Origin: Bufo bufo
Lineage: Eukaryota; Chordata; Amphibia; Anura; Bufonidae
DNA length: 64,000 nucleotides
NCBI RefSeq assembly: GCF_905171765.1
Contig: NC_053392.1
Location: 372,719,963-372,783,962, forward strand
Reading direction: 5' to 3'
Position numbers and translations under genes: made by a program. The notes beneath the pieces were generated by a model that worked only from the letters and a program-made list of their open reading frames with translations, made no database searches and was not told the origin of the DNA. Positions 34,331 to 47,311 of this stretch are shown here, one piece after another. Position 1 is the first letter of the stretch. Each line of letters starts with the position of its first letter.

Positions 34331-35014
34331 TTTCTATTATGTAAGCCTCGCAAAGTGACTTCAGACCTGTAGTGGTCCCTAAAAATTTGGTTTTTGTAAA
34401 TTTCTGAAAAATTTCAAGATTTGCTTCTAAACTTCTAAGCCTTATAACATCCCCAAAAAATAAAATATCAATCCCAAAATGCTACAAACATGAAGTAGAC
34501 ATATGGGGAATGTAAAGTCATCAAAATTTTTGGGGGTATTACTATGTATTACAGAAGTAGAGAAACTGAAACTTTGAAATTTGCAAATTTTTCAAAATTT
34601 TTGGTAAATATGGTATTTTTTTATGCAAAAAAATTAACTTTTTTACCCAATTTTAGCAGTGTCATGAAGTACAATATGTGACGAAAAAACAATCTCAGAA
34701 CGGCCTGGATAAGTCAAAGCGTTTTAAAGTTATCAGCACTTAAAGTGACACTGGTCAGATTTGCAAAAAATGGCCAAGTCCTTAAGGTGAAATAGGGCTG
34801 AGTCCTTAAGGGGTTAAAGACAGCAATGAAATGCAGTGGAAAGGTTTTTTTGGGATTAAGTTAATTTTTATGGCAAAGAAGGACTATGCAATTCATCTGA
34901 TCACTCTTCATAACATTCTGGAGTATATGCAAATTGCTATTATAAAAACTTAAGCAGCAACTTTTCCAATTTCCAATATTTATGTAATTCTCAAAACTTT
35001 TGGCCACGACTGTA

Positions 35015-36478
35015 CTGTTCCACTATCTGAATAATTGAGCTGAGCATAGACATCAGACTTTGGCTTCTGGTACCCCCCTGTTTGTTTATATAGGACACCA
35101 CTGTACTGTTGTCTGACATTATCCTCAAGTCCCTGCCTATAATTAACGGAAGTACTTTTAGAATTGCAAACTTTACCACCATCAACTGTTTCATATTGGA
35201 GCATGCCAACTTCATGCTCCCTTTCCATAGCCCCTGAAAAGATAGATCTTGAAAGTGCCCGCCCCAGCCCCAAGGGCTTGCATTGGTCATTAGGCATACT
35301 AAGTTGTTTCTTATCCATGGAATTCCCTGACTTAAATTGTCTATATTTAACCACAATTCCAGTTTGAGTAAGGTCTGGGCCGAAACCTCTATCTTTAGTT
35401 CTAAGGGTTGCCTCCCTTTTTGATAAGCTGTCAATATTTCCCACTGAAGATCTCTTGAGTGAAACTGGGCCCACATGACCGCCGGAATAGACGAAGTTAG
35501 GCTTCCCAGGATCTACATACCTTTCCGCAAGGAAATTTTTGATGATTGATCAAGGTCTGTATTTTTTCCCCTATGTTCAAGATTTTGTCCTCTGGCAATA
35601 AACACATCTGCTTTCTGGAATCTAGGATCAGACCTAGGAATTGCTGGCACTGAAGAGGGTTCGGCTTGTTCAATATCCATCCCAAGTCTTCCAGGATCTG
35701 GATCACTTCCTGTAACGCTCTGCTGCAGGTATCCTTGGTCTATGCTACAACCCAAAAATCGTCCAGGTGTGGAATAAATAGCATGTCTTTCTCTCGAATG
35801 TGAGCCGACATCTCTGCCACTATTTTGGTAAATACCCTGGGCGCTATTGATAACCCGAAGGGAAGGGTCTAGGACTGCATGTGATTGATGATTCCTTTTA
35901 TCTCCACTGCTAACCTTAAATATTTTTGATGTTCTTGACAAATACGAACATGAAAGTAAGCATCTTTTAAGTCTAGTACAGCCATGAAGCACCCTGGAAA
36001 CAACAGATTTATTACTGACTTTATAGTTTCCATCCTGAATTTTTTTAGCAGTAAGAATCGATTAAATTTTTTTACATTTATGATGGTTCTGAAGGAACCA
36101 TCGGGTTTTCTGACTAAAAAAAGCTGAGAGTAGAAACCCTCTCCCTCCTGACCGCTTGGCACTGGTACCAAAACCTTCTTTTCTCTCAGGGATAGAACTT
36201 CTGATATTGTAGCATTTTCTTCTACTCGTGATGATTTTGTTACCATGAATCTTGACAGGGTAGGGAGCGAAACTCCAGTTTCAGGCCCTGACCCAATGTG
36301 TCCAAAATCCAGGGAATCCAGTAAATTAATGCCCATGCCGGAAGAATTTTTTAGTCTCCCTTCCACATGGCATCTGGCGTCATTGCTGACCTGGTTTTTT
36401 ATCATCTCTAACAGATCTGTTAAAGAAGAAGCCTCTTCACCCTTTTCTCTGGAGGCAATGAATTTTAATGCTGTATGA
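35015..36478 (-). pseudogene. DIRS-like reverse transcriptase and RNase H, frameshifted
   Basis: Minus-strand coding in several frames. RT motifs appear in order: GFYSQLFLVRKPDGSFRTI, then NVKKFNRF, then FMAVLDLKDAYFHVRI with HQKYLRLAV, then the active-site region PHLDDFWVVA followed by a stop near 35750. The thumb region reads LNKPNPLQCQQFLGLILDSR. RNase H follows: NASPWGWGGHFQ, then SDNSTVVSYINKQGGTRSQ. At least two frameshifts and one stop are present. The DLKDAYFHV block and the GGTRS context are typical of DIRS1-type elements of amphibians and fish. Confidence 0.85.
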
Positions 36479-36493
36479 AGACAGCATTAAAAT

Positions 36494-38740
36494 CAAAGTG
36501 CTTGACCGATTCGACTTCGGATCCATGATCGGCAGCTCAATTCGCTCGACACTAATTATCATTAGTCACAGTTTTATCACATGCTGGCTATGTTGTCATA
36601 CATTTATCATTCCAAAAACGTGTATAATAGGTCCCAGGGGCATACACAAATCTAGTAGGGCCCTATGGCAAATAGTATTGGTCCCTCTACATCATCTGGT
36701 TTTCCAGTTCAAGTGCGTCAATCATTCCTAGGCAATGCAGAATACAAATCTGAGATTTCTGATCAATTAGCTTTTTTTTTATTAAGAGAAATTTTATTTT
36801 TTTGTTAAATTGTCATAAGTCTCACCCATTTTATCCAACATCTATGTCAGAAAAAGTGCTTAATAAATATGGTGCTCATTCTGATCACTATATGCCTCAA
36901 TGTATTCACGCCAGACAACTGCCATGAATACATTGATAAATCTCCCATCTATTACAAAGATGTCTGAGTGCAACAACCACTAGAGGGAGCTCAGTGCATA
37001 GGAATTTATGTAGTAACAAATGACAGAAATGGAAGCTGTAATCATCAATTTGCAATGATCTCCTTCTAATGATAACTGCTGGGAAATGCAGTGTTTTCAT
37101 ATCTGGAAAAAAAGGAGTTGAGCACTGGGCCCCCTCCCCAGCGCCCCATAGCAGTCATGGGGTCTGCCTTTATTGAAGGTATGCCACTTGTTAGGTCTGC
37201 GGTCCATGCCCTCCTGCTGTCCTCTGCAGGCATGGCTGTTGAACCACTCACCACGCTATCCGGCGTTCTGGTTGTTGGTGCCCTCTTCATATTGATGCCT
37301 GATGCTTCCTTAGGGTTGAGGGTCCCTGGGTATTTAAGGTACCCTCTCCAGACAGAGAGTGCCTGAGCTTTAGGTTCCCCGATGACCAGCAAAGGTGTAT
37401 GATAGTCTAGTGCTATTGTGATTTACCTACATTTATCCTGCACTGTTTCCTGCCTGCATTCCTTTGGTGTTCCAGTCTGGAACCCACCCTACATGTGTGC
37501 TCCTGCACTTCTAGTTTAGTTTAGTTCTGTTCTTCAGTTCTATACCCAGTCTGTCATCCCGTCTAGTTCCGAGCCTGCCTGCCTTGTGTGTGCTTCACCA
37601 CTACCCCACCTGCAAGTTGATCCTTAGACTAACCTCAACCACATTAACTGTGTGCTGCCTGGATCTAAAAAAAAATAATACAGTGATTGTTCAAACTGTA
37701 CCTGCAGTTTTCATGTCCTTCTAGTGCATTTTCTATATACCGAGCTTCTGATGTTGCATCAGAGTCCATGATCACTGTGGGTCAGCTGCCAACTACTACA
37801 CCAGGTCTGTATCCGGAGGTAGCAGTCTGGTTGCTAACCCGCAGCAAAGTCCAGATTCCTCTATAGGGATTAAAAGGTGAATACTGGACAAGTGCCAGAA
37901 TAGTGCCCTTAGGGTTAGCCCTACACCAAACTGGTTAGTTGGCACAGTGTGTCCACACTCATTGATCTGTAACACCACGGAAAGGTTCATATTATGTTTC
38001 TAAAAGTGAATAGCAGACCACTTAGTATTTTTTGATCACTAAACTGCAATAAGAAGGTCAAATGTTCATATATAAGTACTGACCAGTTTTACTGGTGCCG
38101 TTTCAATGAAAAGCCACATTTACTTTATGAAACAGTAACCACACTATAAACCATTCAAAGGAAAGTGCAATAAGACATAATCATAACATTACAAGTATGG
38201 GTGAGTTAATCAGGAACTTCTAGAATCCTTTGCCAGTACTTTATAGCTGACAGTACATTATTAAAGCAATAACAATAATACAGCACTGCCCGTTACAAGG
38301 AATGCAAGAAAGCTAGCTAAAGTTTATTATTACTGGGAGTGTGTCAGAAAGCCAGTAGCTTTATTAAATCCTTGTCTTTGTAAGGAAAAAGGAGCTGGAA
38401 TATACTCAAATGGCATATTTATATGTGGTTTCAGATCATTAACAGTGGCTCATTTTTTAGAGAAAAAAAAAGTTTCCTTTACATTTATCTTTTTATCTTT
38501 GCAAGTTGTAAAAAAAAAAAGTCAAAATTCCATCCAGATAATTTCTCCTTCCTTGGGATGAAATAATCCTGATTCAGTTTTCTCCACATCTGGCAATGAT
38601 AAGAAAGGTACTTAACAAATTGAGTCATTAACATTTAACAAACAATTCACCAGTCCATAACAGATTACCCTCCAGGTATACGGCCAAGGTAAGTATGGTG
38701 TAAACTAAATGGAAAGGGTTACCTAAATTATAATGAAACA
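36494..38740. other. No recognised gene
   Basis: Unassigned sequence. 36640-36730 contains ggggcatacac and gggccctatgg phrases like decayed hAT MITEs. Open frames up to 108 codons around 37066-37392 lie antisense to one another and show no domain. Confidence 0.4.
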
Positions 38741-38741
38741 G

Positions 38742-39122
38742 TTAAAGGGTTTATCCAGGATTTTAAAAGTGATAGCCTCAGGATAGGCCATGACTATCTG
38801 ATTGGAAGTGGTCTGATGGCCCCCACCCTACCGATCACTTGTTCTGCAGTAGCTCTTGCACTGGAAGTCAGCACCGGCACTTTACAGTTCAGTCCACTCT
38901 GTAGTCGATAAGGCTAGTTACTGCAGCACTGCTTCCATTCAATTCAGTAGGGGAAGCTCTGCAGTAAATAGCTCAGTCCATTGCACAGTAGATGAAGCTG
39001 TGTAGTTCGAGAGCTACTGGAGAACAGTTTATCGGCAGTGATGCGGGGTGTCGGCACCTTGTCAAACAGATATTGATGGTTTAGTATAGGCTATCACTTG
39101 TAATTCTTTGGCAACCTTTTTA
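38742..39122. mobile_element. T2/Kolobok-like MITE
   Basis: Starts TTAAAGGGTTTATCC (38742) and ends near 39122 with the reversed counterpart taaaaaggttgcc. The inner pair tgatagcctcaggatagg at the left and ataggctatcacttgta at the right are complementary. The right TTAA has decayed. Confidence 0.6.
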
Positions 39123-39252
39123 TGAGTAGGAAAAATTCTGTCTACAATTGTTTGATAACTTTTCCAAAACTACACCAGGGGTATAATGATGATGATCATA
39201 ATTTCATATTTTGTTAAGATGCAGTTAAATTAACTAAACCATGTCTGTAGAC

Positions 39253-39734
39253 CAGGGGTACAGACACTGTGGCCCAGTCTCCACATGCGGCTCTCAATGC
39301 CATTCTGTGTAGCCCCCAACCATCTGGACATAAAAACTGTACGTCTTTGTGTGGCTGCTCAAATGAGTTTTCATGTCAGAGAGGAGTGGCACATAGTGCA
39401 GAAGCATGGATGAATAAGCACTAATGGTGCATTCTGTGGCCCCATATATCCCTTTAACCCTGTATGGCACTCCAGAAAGAAGTACCGGTATATGAGTAAG
39501 ACAGGTGGGAGGGCAGGCATGCAACTTGCTCCATTGTAGTTTATGGGAGAGCCACACACTCATTGGAATGCTGATTGAGAAGAGAAGGGGATGCCCATTC
39601 TCCCAATATGTAAGAGTCTTGAAAGTGGTTCATGCACTTAATGTGTCAGAATACTTTAAGTTTTATTGAGGTGCTTGGGAATTATTCAATATGATAATCT
39701 GGCCCTTGGACTTAAAAAGGTTGTGCACCTCTAG
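39253..39734. mobile_element. Probable hAT-type MITE
   Basis: The left end caggggtacagacactg pairs imperfectly with the right end, reversed ctagaggtgcacaac. The interior has no coding capacity. An 8-bp duplication is not clear. Confidence 0.45.
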
Positions 39735-39832
39735 TGTACACCAATTAAACATCTTCCAGTAGAATAAAAACTAACTGCTTTAGGTGCTAAATTAAATTAG
39801 GTAAAGGTTTTCTTAATATATATATGTATAAG

Positions 39833-42800
39833 TAGTGATGGACGAATATCGGCCGGGACGATTCGCGATCGCGATCAAATGTTCGCGAACCGCAAGTTCG
39901 CTGCAGGCCCCATTCACTTTAATGGAGGTATATTAGACGGCCATTCAATATAAATTTTTCTGCAGGCCAGTGTAATACAGGCCCCAAACATTAGGCATTC
40001 ACCGGACAGAAAAGAACAAGTAATTATGTGGCTGGAGGTATATTAGACGGTCATTAGATATCAATTTTACTAAAGGCCAGTACAAATAGATATCAAATAC
40101 ATATTTTAAAAAAAACAAAAAATATAAAATTGGATTAAAAACATGGCAAATGAAATCCCCCCTCTTGAAAAAAATCCAAATAATAATAGTTGAAATTCGA
40201 TAACACGCGGTCGTCACAGGTGTTAAATTCCTCCGAGGTCCCGAACATTAGGCATTCACCGGACAGAAAAGGCCTTTTATGCCGCTGTATTTACCTAAGA
40301 CAGGGACCATTATTTGTTCTGGCCGGTGGCAGATACTTGTGGGCTGTCATGAGGAAATTCAATTAAATGTGGTCGTCATAGGTTTTGAATTCCTCCGAAA
40401 TCCATGCCTCATTCATTTTTAGAAATGTGAGGTAGTCCACACTGTTGTGAGCCAGGCGGGTGAGCTTATCGGTCACTATCCCCCCTGCTGCTCTTTACGT
40501 CCTTTCGCACAGGACACTGGATGAGGGGCAAGCCAAGAGTTCCATGGCAAATTATGCCAGCTCTGGCCACAGGTCAAGCCTGCACACCCAGTAGTCCAGG
40601 GGATCCTCGCTTCTCAGAGTGTCCACATCGGCCGTTAACCCGATGTAGTTGGACACCTTTCGGTCTAGGCATTCCCTGAGGCTGGACCCGGAGGGCAGCT
40701 GTCGATGGGTTGGCTGCAAGAATGATATCATATCTGAAGTGACCAACACATCTTCAAACCGCCCTCTTCTTGCATCCGCTGTAGGATTGGTACCCGCAAA
40801 TGTTTCTCTGTGGGTGGAAATTCCTCTGCCAGCGCCCACAACAGCAAAATGCAGCATCTCTCAGCAATCCCAGAAAAGTTTAAAGCTTGCTCTTCTTGCT
40901 TCTCCTCCACCTCCCCCAGGCACCATCCTTCTCTGACTCCACTTCAGACTCCTGCTGACTTGTCTCAGATGGAGTAGCCCCCTAATGGAATTTATTCAGC
41001 ATTGTGACTTCCTCATCTTCCTGCTCCTTGACGGCTTGATCAATGACACGACACAATGCATGCTCCAGAAAGAAGGCGTAAGGTACGATGTCAATGATGG
41101 CGCCCTGACTGCGACTGACCAGTTTGGTGATCTCATCAAATGGCTGCAGAAGTCTGCATGCGTCGTGCATGAGTAGCCACTGGCCCGGTGAAAAAAAAAA
41201 AAAGCTCCCCAGAACCTGTCCTGCTGCAGAGTTCGTACAGGTAGTCGTTAATGCACGTTTCTGATGGAGAAGCCTATCAAGCATATACAAGGTGGAGTTC
41301 CAGTGTGTCGGGCAGTCACAAATCAGACGTCTGACGGGCAAGTGGTGTCGCCGCTGAATGTCAGCAAGGCGAGCCATGGCCATGTAAGATCTTCTAAAAT
41401 GGCCAGACACAAGACATCCTGGACATTGGGGTATTTGGCAAAGAATTGCTGCACGACTAAGTTCAGGATGTGTGCCATGCACTGCACGTGTGTCATTTTG
41501 CCATGTTTCAGCGAGCTGAGCAGATTGGCATAGTTGTCGTACACCACTTTACCAACTGTCAAATTGAGCAGGGTTAGCCACTGATCAGCCTGTGACCGCA
41601 GAGCTGAAAGCAGTGCAGGACTGGTGTGGCTCTTGGCTTCCAGGCACAACAGCCGCAGCACAGCATGGCAAAGTCTCACCTGGCACGTCAAATAGGTTCT
41701 GGGGAACTTGGAGGGTGCAGCGGAAGAGGCGATAGCAGTGGAAAAGGAGGAGTCGGCCGAGGAGGAGACGGAGGATGGAGTAGGAGGAGGAGAAGAGGAG
41801 GCAGGCCTGCATGCAATCCGTGGCTGTAACACCAAATCCACATGGGTTACATGTTTGACGGCCATCAGAAGGTTCACCCAGTGGTCAATAAAAGTTATGT
41901 ATCTTCCCTGCCTGTGTCTGTGGTCAGATGTATCTTGGCAATGACACTGTGTGCCAGAGATACATTCACTTGCCGCTGAACGTGGCCATATAGCTCCAGG
42001 ATACCCTTCTGGGAGAAAAATTTCCTTCCGGGGACCTTCCATTGTGGTGTGCCAATGGCCACAAGATTTCTAAGAGTCCACCAATTTATATGGCAGTAGT
42101 TGGCGGGCTAGCAGTTCCGACAAGCCAGCAGTCAGCCGTTCGGCAAGAGGATTATCCGGCGTCATAATTTTTTTACACTCGAACATTTGGGCCACGGAAG
42201 CCTGCCTTGTGCCAGATGAACGAGACGATGGCACAGTGGAAGGTGGAGTGGAGGACGAATGGGAGGAGAGAGGAGAAGGAGAAGAGGCAGAACATGGAGC
42301 ACCAGGAGTGTGGCTTTGTGGGTTTTGATGGCATTGCTCCCACTGGGCTCAGTGATGGGAAGCCAGTTGCCTTCTTAAGGCGGTCGACCCTAGGTGAGTG
42401 TTGGGCTTACTGCGACTTATGCGTTGACAGCACAGGCTGCAGATGGCAACACTATTATCAGCAGCTGACAATTAAAAAAAAAGCCCACACTGCGGAGCCA
42501 TGTGCTGGCGTCCTGGGAGCGCAAGATGTGACCGTGCATGGTGGATAGCTCGCTCCAGATACATTTGCCGTCTGCTTTTTGCCTACTGTGCACTGTTCTG
42601 CCTGCTTCTCCTCTTTCTCCTCCCTATCTGTCTCTCCCTCTGAACTCCCCTCCTCTTCTTCTATTGGCGTCCATCAACACGTCATTATCGTCACCTTCAC
42701 TACCACTGACATTAGAAATCTCAGAGTAAGCAACAACAGCGGGGACCACCCTCCTTGGTCGTCAGACCGCTGGGTGGAGGCCGTTGCTACCTCCTCTTAC

Positions 42801-43918
42801 TCATCCGATGCCAAGAATGGCTGCACATCGGTAAGGTCTGGGAATTGATGGGAAAATAATTCCTCTGACTCGAGTGAAGGGGCTATGGTGGTGATGGTGT
42901 CTTTGGGGGTGTACACAGCAGAGAGGGAGGAGGGTGCAGATACAGAGGATGAGGAGGGTGCAGAAGCGGAAGGCTGATTGAGCCACTCAACCAACTCTGG
43001 TATGTCTTTTGACATAATCGCATGCACCTTCTCCAACTTCCCACTTAGGCTCTGGCCTGGTGCACCTGCCCGTCCACCACCACCCCTGTGGAATGGCCTG
43101 CCTCTTCCTCTGCCTGTCATTTTCAAAATGACCCTGTGACAAAGTCCCTATAGAAGAGCAGAATTTGTGGAAGCAGGTATATAGAACCCCTTAATCAGTT
43201 TTTTTAGGGGGCAACTGGTATATCACACCAGTTGCAATCAGTTGTTCCAATGGCTTTTGTCCATCTGTATAGCTGTGGTATCTCAGCAGAACTGCACACA
43301 AATGCTGCACTATATAGAAATTATATTATAGGTATATCACACCCCTGCCTCAATCAGATTTTTTTTGGGCAACTGTTATATCACACCAGTTGCAATTAGT
43401 TGTTCCAATGACGTTTGTCCCTCTGTATAGCTGCAGTATCGTAGCAGAACCGCACACAACTGCTGCACAATACAAATGCACTATAATATACTTTCTATGT
43501 TAGAAAGTATATTATAAGTATATTACACCCGTCAGTAAGTGACACCTATCGATAGCACACCTATACCAGTCCTTAAAAAAACTTTTGTGGCCCTATAAGA
43601 TAGCGTTTGGTGTCTCTATATTCTCTAACAGTCTGTCCCTGCTCCACACAGCAACCTCTCCCTACACTGGCAAAAGACTAAATGTAAAATAGCGACCAGA
43701 TCGGGTTTATTTATAGGGTAGGGTGTGTGTCCATGTGCTGAAACGTCTCAATTGGATGTCCTGTCCCACCTGATGGATGTGTCATGGGTAAAAATTAGGC
43801 ACTATGCAAAAAAAATTGGTGCGTGCGAATATCGCCATATGTTCGTATGTTCTGCGAATCACGAACGATCAAAGTTCGCCGCGAAATGACCGCCGGGCGA
43901 ACTGCAAGGCCATCTCTA
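39833..43918 (-). mobile_element. hAT element with perfect 8-bp target duplication, 4.1 kb
   Basis: The duplication tgtataag flanks both ends (39825-39832 and 43919-43926). Terminal inverted repeats are tagtgatgg (left) and tagagatgg (right, reversed), and both subterminal regions are rich in gttcgcgaa-type motifs. The transposase is on the minus strand and is decayed. The MITE at 60586-61285 shares the tagtgatg end. Confidence 0.93.
40390..43126 (-). pseudogene. BED-finger hAT transposase, decayed
   Basis: Read on the minus strand in shifting frames. An N-terminal segment MTGRGRGRPFHRGGGG starts near 43126. A BED-type zinc finger lies near 42445-42345 (ICSLCCQRISR, then LRRQLASHH, with the first expected His replaced by Gln). 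NPLAERLTAGLSELLA lies near 42130. The catalytic region has CMAHILNLVVQQF near 41450-41490 and DCPTHWNSTLYMLDRLLHQK near 41250-41310. A C-terminal dimerisation motif near 40440-40580 reads SSSVLCERT, AAGGIVTDKLTRLAHN and YLTFLKMNE. Several stops and frameshifts are present. Family function is transposition with 8-bp duplications. Confidence 0.88.
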
Positions 43919-43926
43919 TGTATAAG

Positions 43927-46900
43927 TTACCTGGTGTTTAACCCTTTCCCGACCTCTGCCAAAATAGTATTGTGGAAGTTGGATCTTTAAAGATGGTGTC
44001 CACTCACGAGTGCCATGGGCACCATAGCTGCCGTGTTTCTGCTGCTTCATACAGGGGCATGTCAAAAGTTCAGATTGGTGGGGATCTGAGCACAGAGACC
44101 CCCACGATCTCTAGAATGAGGGAGGAGAAGTGCTCACTTAGCGCGCTCTTTCTCCTTGCTGCAGGACAGGAAGCGAGACACACTCAATAGAAGATCTTTA
44201 GGCCCATCTCACTCCCGTTTCGTGCATGGAGGCGAGCGAGCGTGTTAGGTGAACACTTCTCTCCCTTCATTCTAGAGTGTTGGACATATGAAAAGTTTAG
44301 GGTCTTAGTGCTCAGCCTCCAACAAACAAAACTTTTGATATGTCCCACACTACCTAAAAACACTTCTAAGAGAACCCTGTCAACTGTTCTCCCTTCTCAG
44401 AGTCCTATAACATACTATTCACTACTTATATGGTATAGTTTTAAAGCAGTTTTCTGACAACTGAAAAATTTATGACAAACAGGAATGTACTGTATGTATA
44501 GAAAAAAATCACTACTCACATTTTGAAAGTCAAGCCATTCCAGCACGATGGAACCACTTCACTGTTTCCGATCTACACCAGATACACCAGACCAGAAGTG
44601 ATTATGTCCTGTTCTTGGTCACATGACTGCTGTAGCCAATCATTGACCTCTTTTTCAAGAATGGCACACCACTTATGAGCCTAGGTCTGTATTTCTGGAG
44701 TTTGGTCTGGGTGTGAATTTATTTGTGTTGTTATTGGCGGTGTGAATGGGCTGCAGAAGTGAGGGGCCAAAGATGTCTGGGCAGCAAACTTTTCAGGCAC
44801 AGTTAGCACAGTTGACTGGGCTGAATGGAGAAGAGATGGGAGGAGAATGTCTACAATCAGAGAAAATATCATCTGTGAGTCAGTGGACTTATAGAGTAGT
44901 GGTCAGTCACCTCTTCTGACGTGTCATAGTAAAAATTTTGATTTCCACAAAATACTTTTTGTACTGTCGCTCATATCATTCCCTTTTAAAGATGTGTCCC
45001 TACATAGTCTGATATTGTCTGTAATGATTAGAGACTGGATTGGAGACCCTGTGTCAAGGTGGCAGTATGGTGTATAAACAGTGTTGCATTTGTCGAATAT
45101 AAAACCTGAGATCATATACTGTCCATATATCAAGCCTATGAAGTGCTATTATTCCAACAGACCCTATTGTAAGTCAACGAGGTCTGTCAGGCTCCAATGG
45201 TATTCATTATACAAGGAGCCCATGAGTTCTTTTGTGGATTCCATTACAAGTGGAACCCATAACACAAGTGTGAACATACTGTATCATCATGTAACCCTGA
45301 CAACAACTTTGGTGAATTCTGCAAAACTAACTGTCTCTACAATAATTTCATATGTACTTTATCCGCTCTTTTAATTTACTCTTTTTATGTTGATTAGACA
45401 GCAAATAATGGCAACGTCCATTACAATATATTTGCAAATATTAAAACATAATCTCCCCATGAATTTTTTGGACAGTGAAAGGACTATTCAGAAGTACCAT
45501 AAACATTTCTATTTCAGCTGGAGTGACAAGTGTCATAGGTGACGATGTCAGAATAATTACTATTTCTCATGAGATCAATATTTTGCTGGTTACCAGGGAA
45601 AATGTTAGTCCCTGATGAGGTAAGTCGACATTATAAACTGAAAAGAGCCTGTGCACAAGTCATGTGACCCGCACTGCAGGAGGAACACCAGAAATGTTCA
45701 CCTGGACAACAGAGTTGTTTACTGAAATTTAGCAAAAATATTTGTGATATTTAAAACTGTTCCAGCAGTGAGAGATGGAAATACCGCACAACGACCAGAA
45801 ATATAAATAATATGCTTCCAAGACTAAGATCATGAGGGAAAAGCTGAAGAGAACAGGTGATAAGGAAATTCTTAATGGTGAATGGCAATTAACATAACAT
45901 GTGAAATTGCTTCTAAATTTAATTAATTTAAAAAGATTAAAAAATAATCAAAGGTTGCCTATAAACACTGGTGTTGGCATTGAGATTCGGACAAGGGTCA
46001 CTACTAAATGCCAGGTTGCAAGTCTACTTTCCGGGTAGCCCCTGTACATGCTATTTGTTTCATATAACATGTACAGATGAGGGCTGGCAAGTACAGCTGT
46101 GGCCCCTTAATCCGCCATGATCCACATGCGAATCTTACTGGACCGCATGGTTCGCATGCAGCCTAATAATTCAACCTAAGAGCATTAACTAGTTATACAC
46201 TCCTCAACATTGAAATTACAAGACCAAAAAGGACAAGTCATAAGTGTGTACAAATTAAGAAAAGAAGCAGGGGTCAGAAGATTTTCAGACAAATTTTCAA
46301 GCACCTAGCTCCAATCTTTGGCATGTAAGAGTTGCATAAAAGTCAGATTGAAACCAAAAATTTTTAGCCACATGAAACCTCATAAATTGAATTAAGGATG
46401 TTTCTGCAATGCCTCCTGTTCATGTACCTGCCATTTATCGCCACCTGTTGCAAACTAAGACGACAGAAGAAAAATCCTTGAACTGAGAGACCTTGCTTTA
46501 TCATTCTGGCAAATTTGTACATGCCTAGACCATGAACTCAGCACTGTTGAAAGCTGTGTGTCCCTGTAGTTGGGAGAACAACAATGAACTGGAATGACAG
46601 CAGGAGGTGCACAGAGGCGAACCTCTGCATGGACGGATCGTTTGATTAGAAGAATGTACACTAACAGCTTGGTATTACATTGACTTAGTTTTGGAGCCAG
46701 TAGCACGGCCATGTCTCCAAAGTGTCCCAGGGGCAGTTTTTTGCTGGTGACAGATTGCCTTTAATGATATTAAAATTATAAAAATGGAAACAATGTATTC
46801 AAAACATTTCGATTTATACAGTACCGAGTGTCACTCACAGAAATACAGGAGCACGAGCGCTGCTACCTCCTTCAAACAGCATCCTGAGGCTAGGTCATTA

Positions 46901-47040
46901 GTATTACTCCACTGCACAATCCCCTTAAAAATTTAAATAATAAACATGTAAGGACAGTTACAGCACCTTCGTGACATGGCTTATATCCCCTATGGTATGT
47001 GTATCTTATGTTGAGATCTAGAATATTGCTTTTTATAAGA
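43927..47040. other. No gene; partial MITE similarity
   Basis: 44050-44280 resembles the interior of the TTAA MITE near 23020-23240 (gatctgagc, gacccccacgatctct, aggacaggaagcg). The remainder, including 45400-45660, has no recognised repeat or gene motif. Confidence 0.45.
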
Positions 47041-47311
47041 ATCATATAAACCTGGGAGAAAAAGAAATTTGTAGTAAATTACACAAATTTGTAGTACAAC
47101 CTAAGACCAAGATGACAAGACCAATGGACAAGCTTTGAAAGACAGAACATAAAAACTTTGTGGCTGGATAAGATATACAGTCAACACACAGCCAATAATG
47201 TCTAAACCGCTGACAACAAAAGTGAGTATACACTTAAGTGAAAATGGCCAGATTGTGCCCAAAGTGTCAATATTTTGTGTGGCCACCATTATTTTCGCGC
47301 ACTCTCTAAGT

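Larger units (their letters stand above)
31193..34813. mobile_element. TTAA-flanked non-autonomous DNA element 2 (piggyBac-like ends), 3.6 kb
   Basis: Flanked by TTAA at 31189-31192 and 34814-34817, inside Tc1-like element C. Ends ccccttaaggac (left) and gtccttaagggg (right) form a perfect 12-bp inverted repeat. CCC/GGG termini with TTAA targets point to piggyBac. It has no transposase. The layout parallels element 1: hairpin chain, then tandem repeats, then AT-rich tail. Confidence 0.88.
29860..35012 (-). mobile_element. Tc1-like DNA transposon C, split by TTAA element 2
   Basis: Ends: left cagtgtcgtggccaaaagtt (29860), right reversed cagtcgtggccaaaagtttt (35012). Inverted-repeat similarity covers about 30 bp and then weakens. 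TA follows the right end (35013-35014); the left TA has decayed. The transposase is on the minus strand. Without the nested TTAA element it would be about 1.53 kb. It disrupts the DIRS coding sequence. Confidence 0.92.
29607..36480 (-). mobile_element. DIRS-like retrotransposon, truncated and split by a nested insertion
   Basis: RT and RNase H coding sequence on the minus strand runs from about 36478 down to 35015 and continues at 29859-29607. Between these pieces sits a Tc1-like element. The downstream tyrosine-recombinase part is not seen, so the copy is truncated near 29607. DIRS elements are common in amphibians. Terminal repeats were not found, except a 13-bp hairpin at 36462-36493 whose role is unknown. 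Confidence 0.8.

Noticed and set aside
46190..46740. Possible old mariner-type element (ctcctcaacattgaaattac)
   Set aside because: Only one end-like sequence is visible, with no partner end, TA pair or transposase motif.
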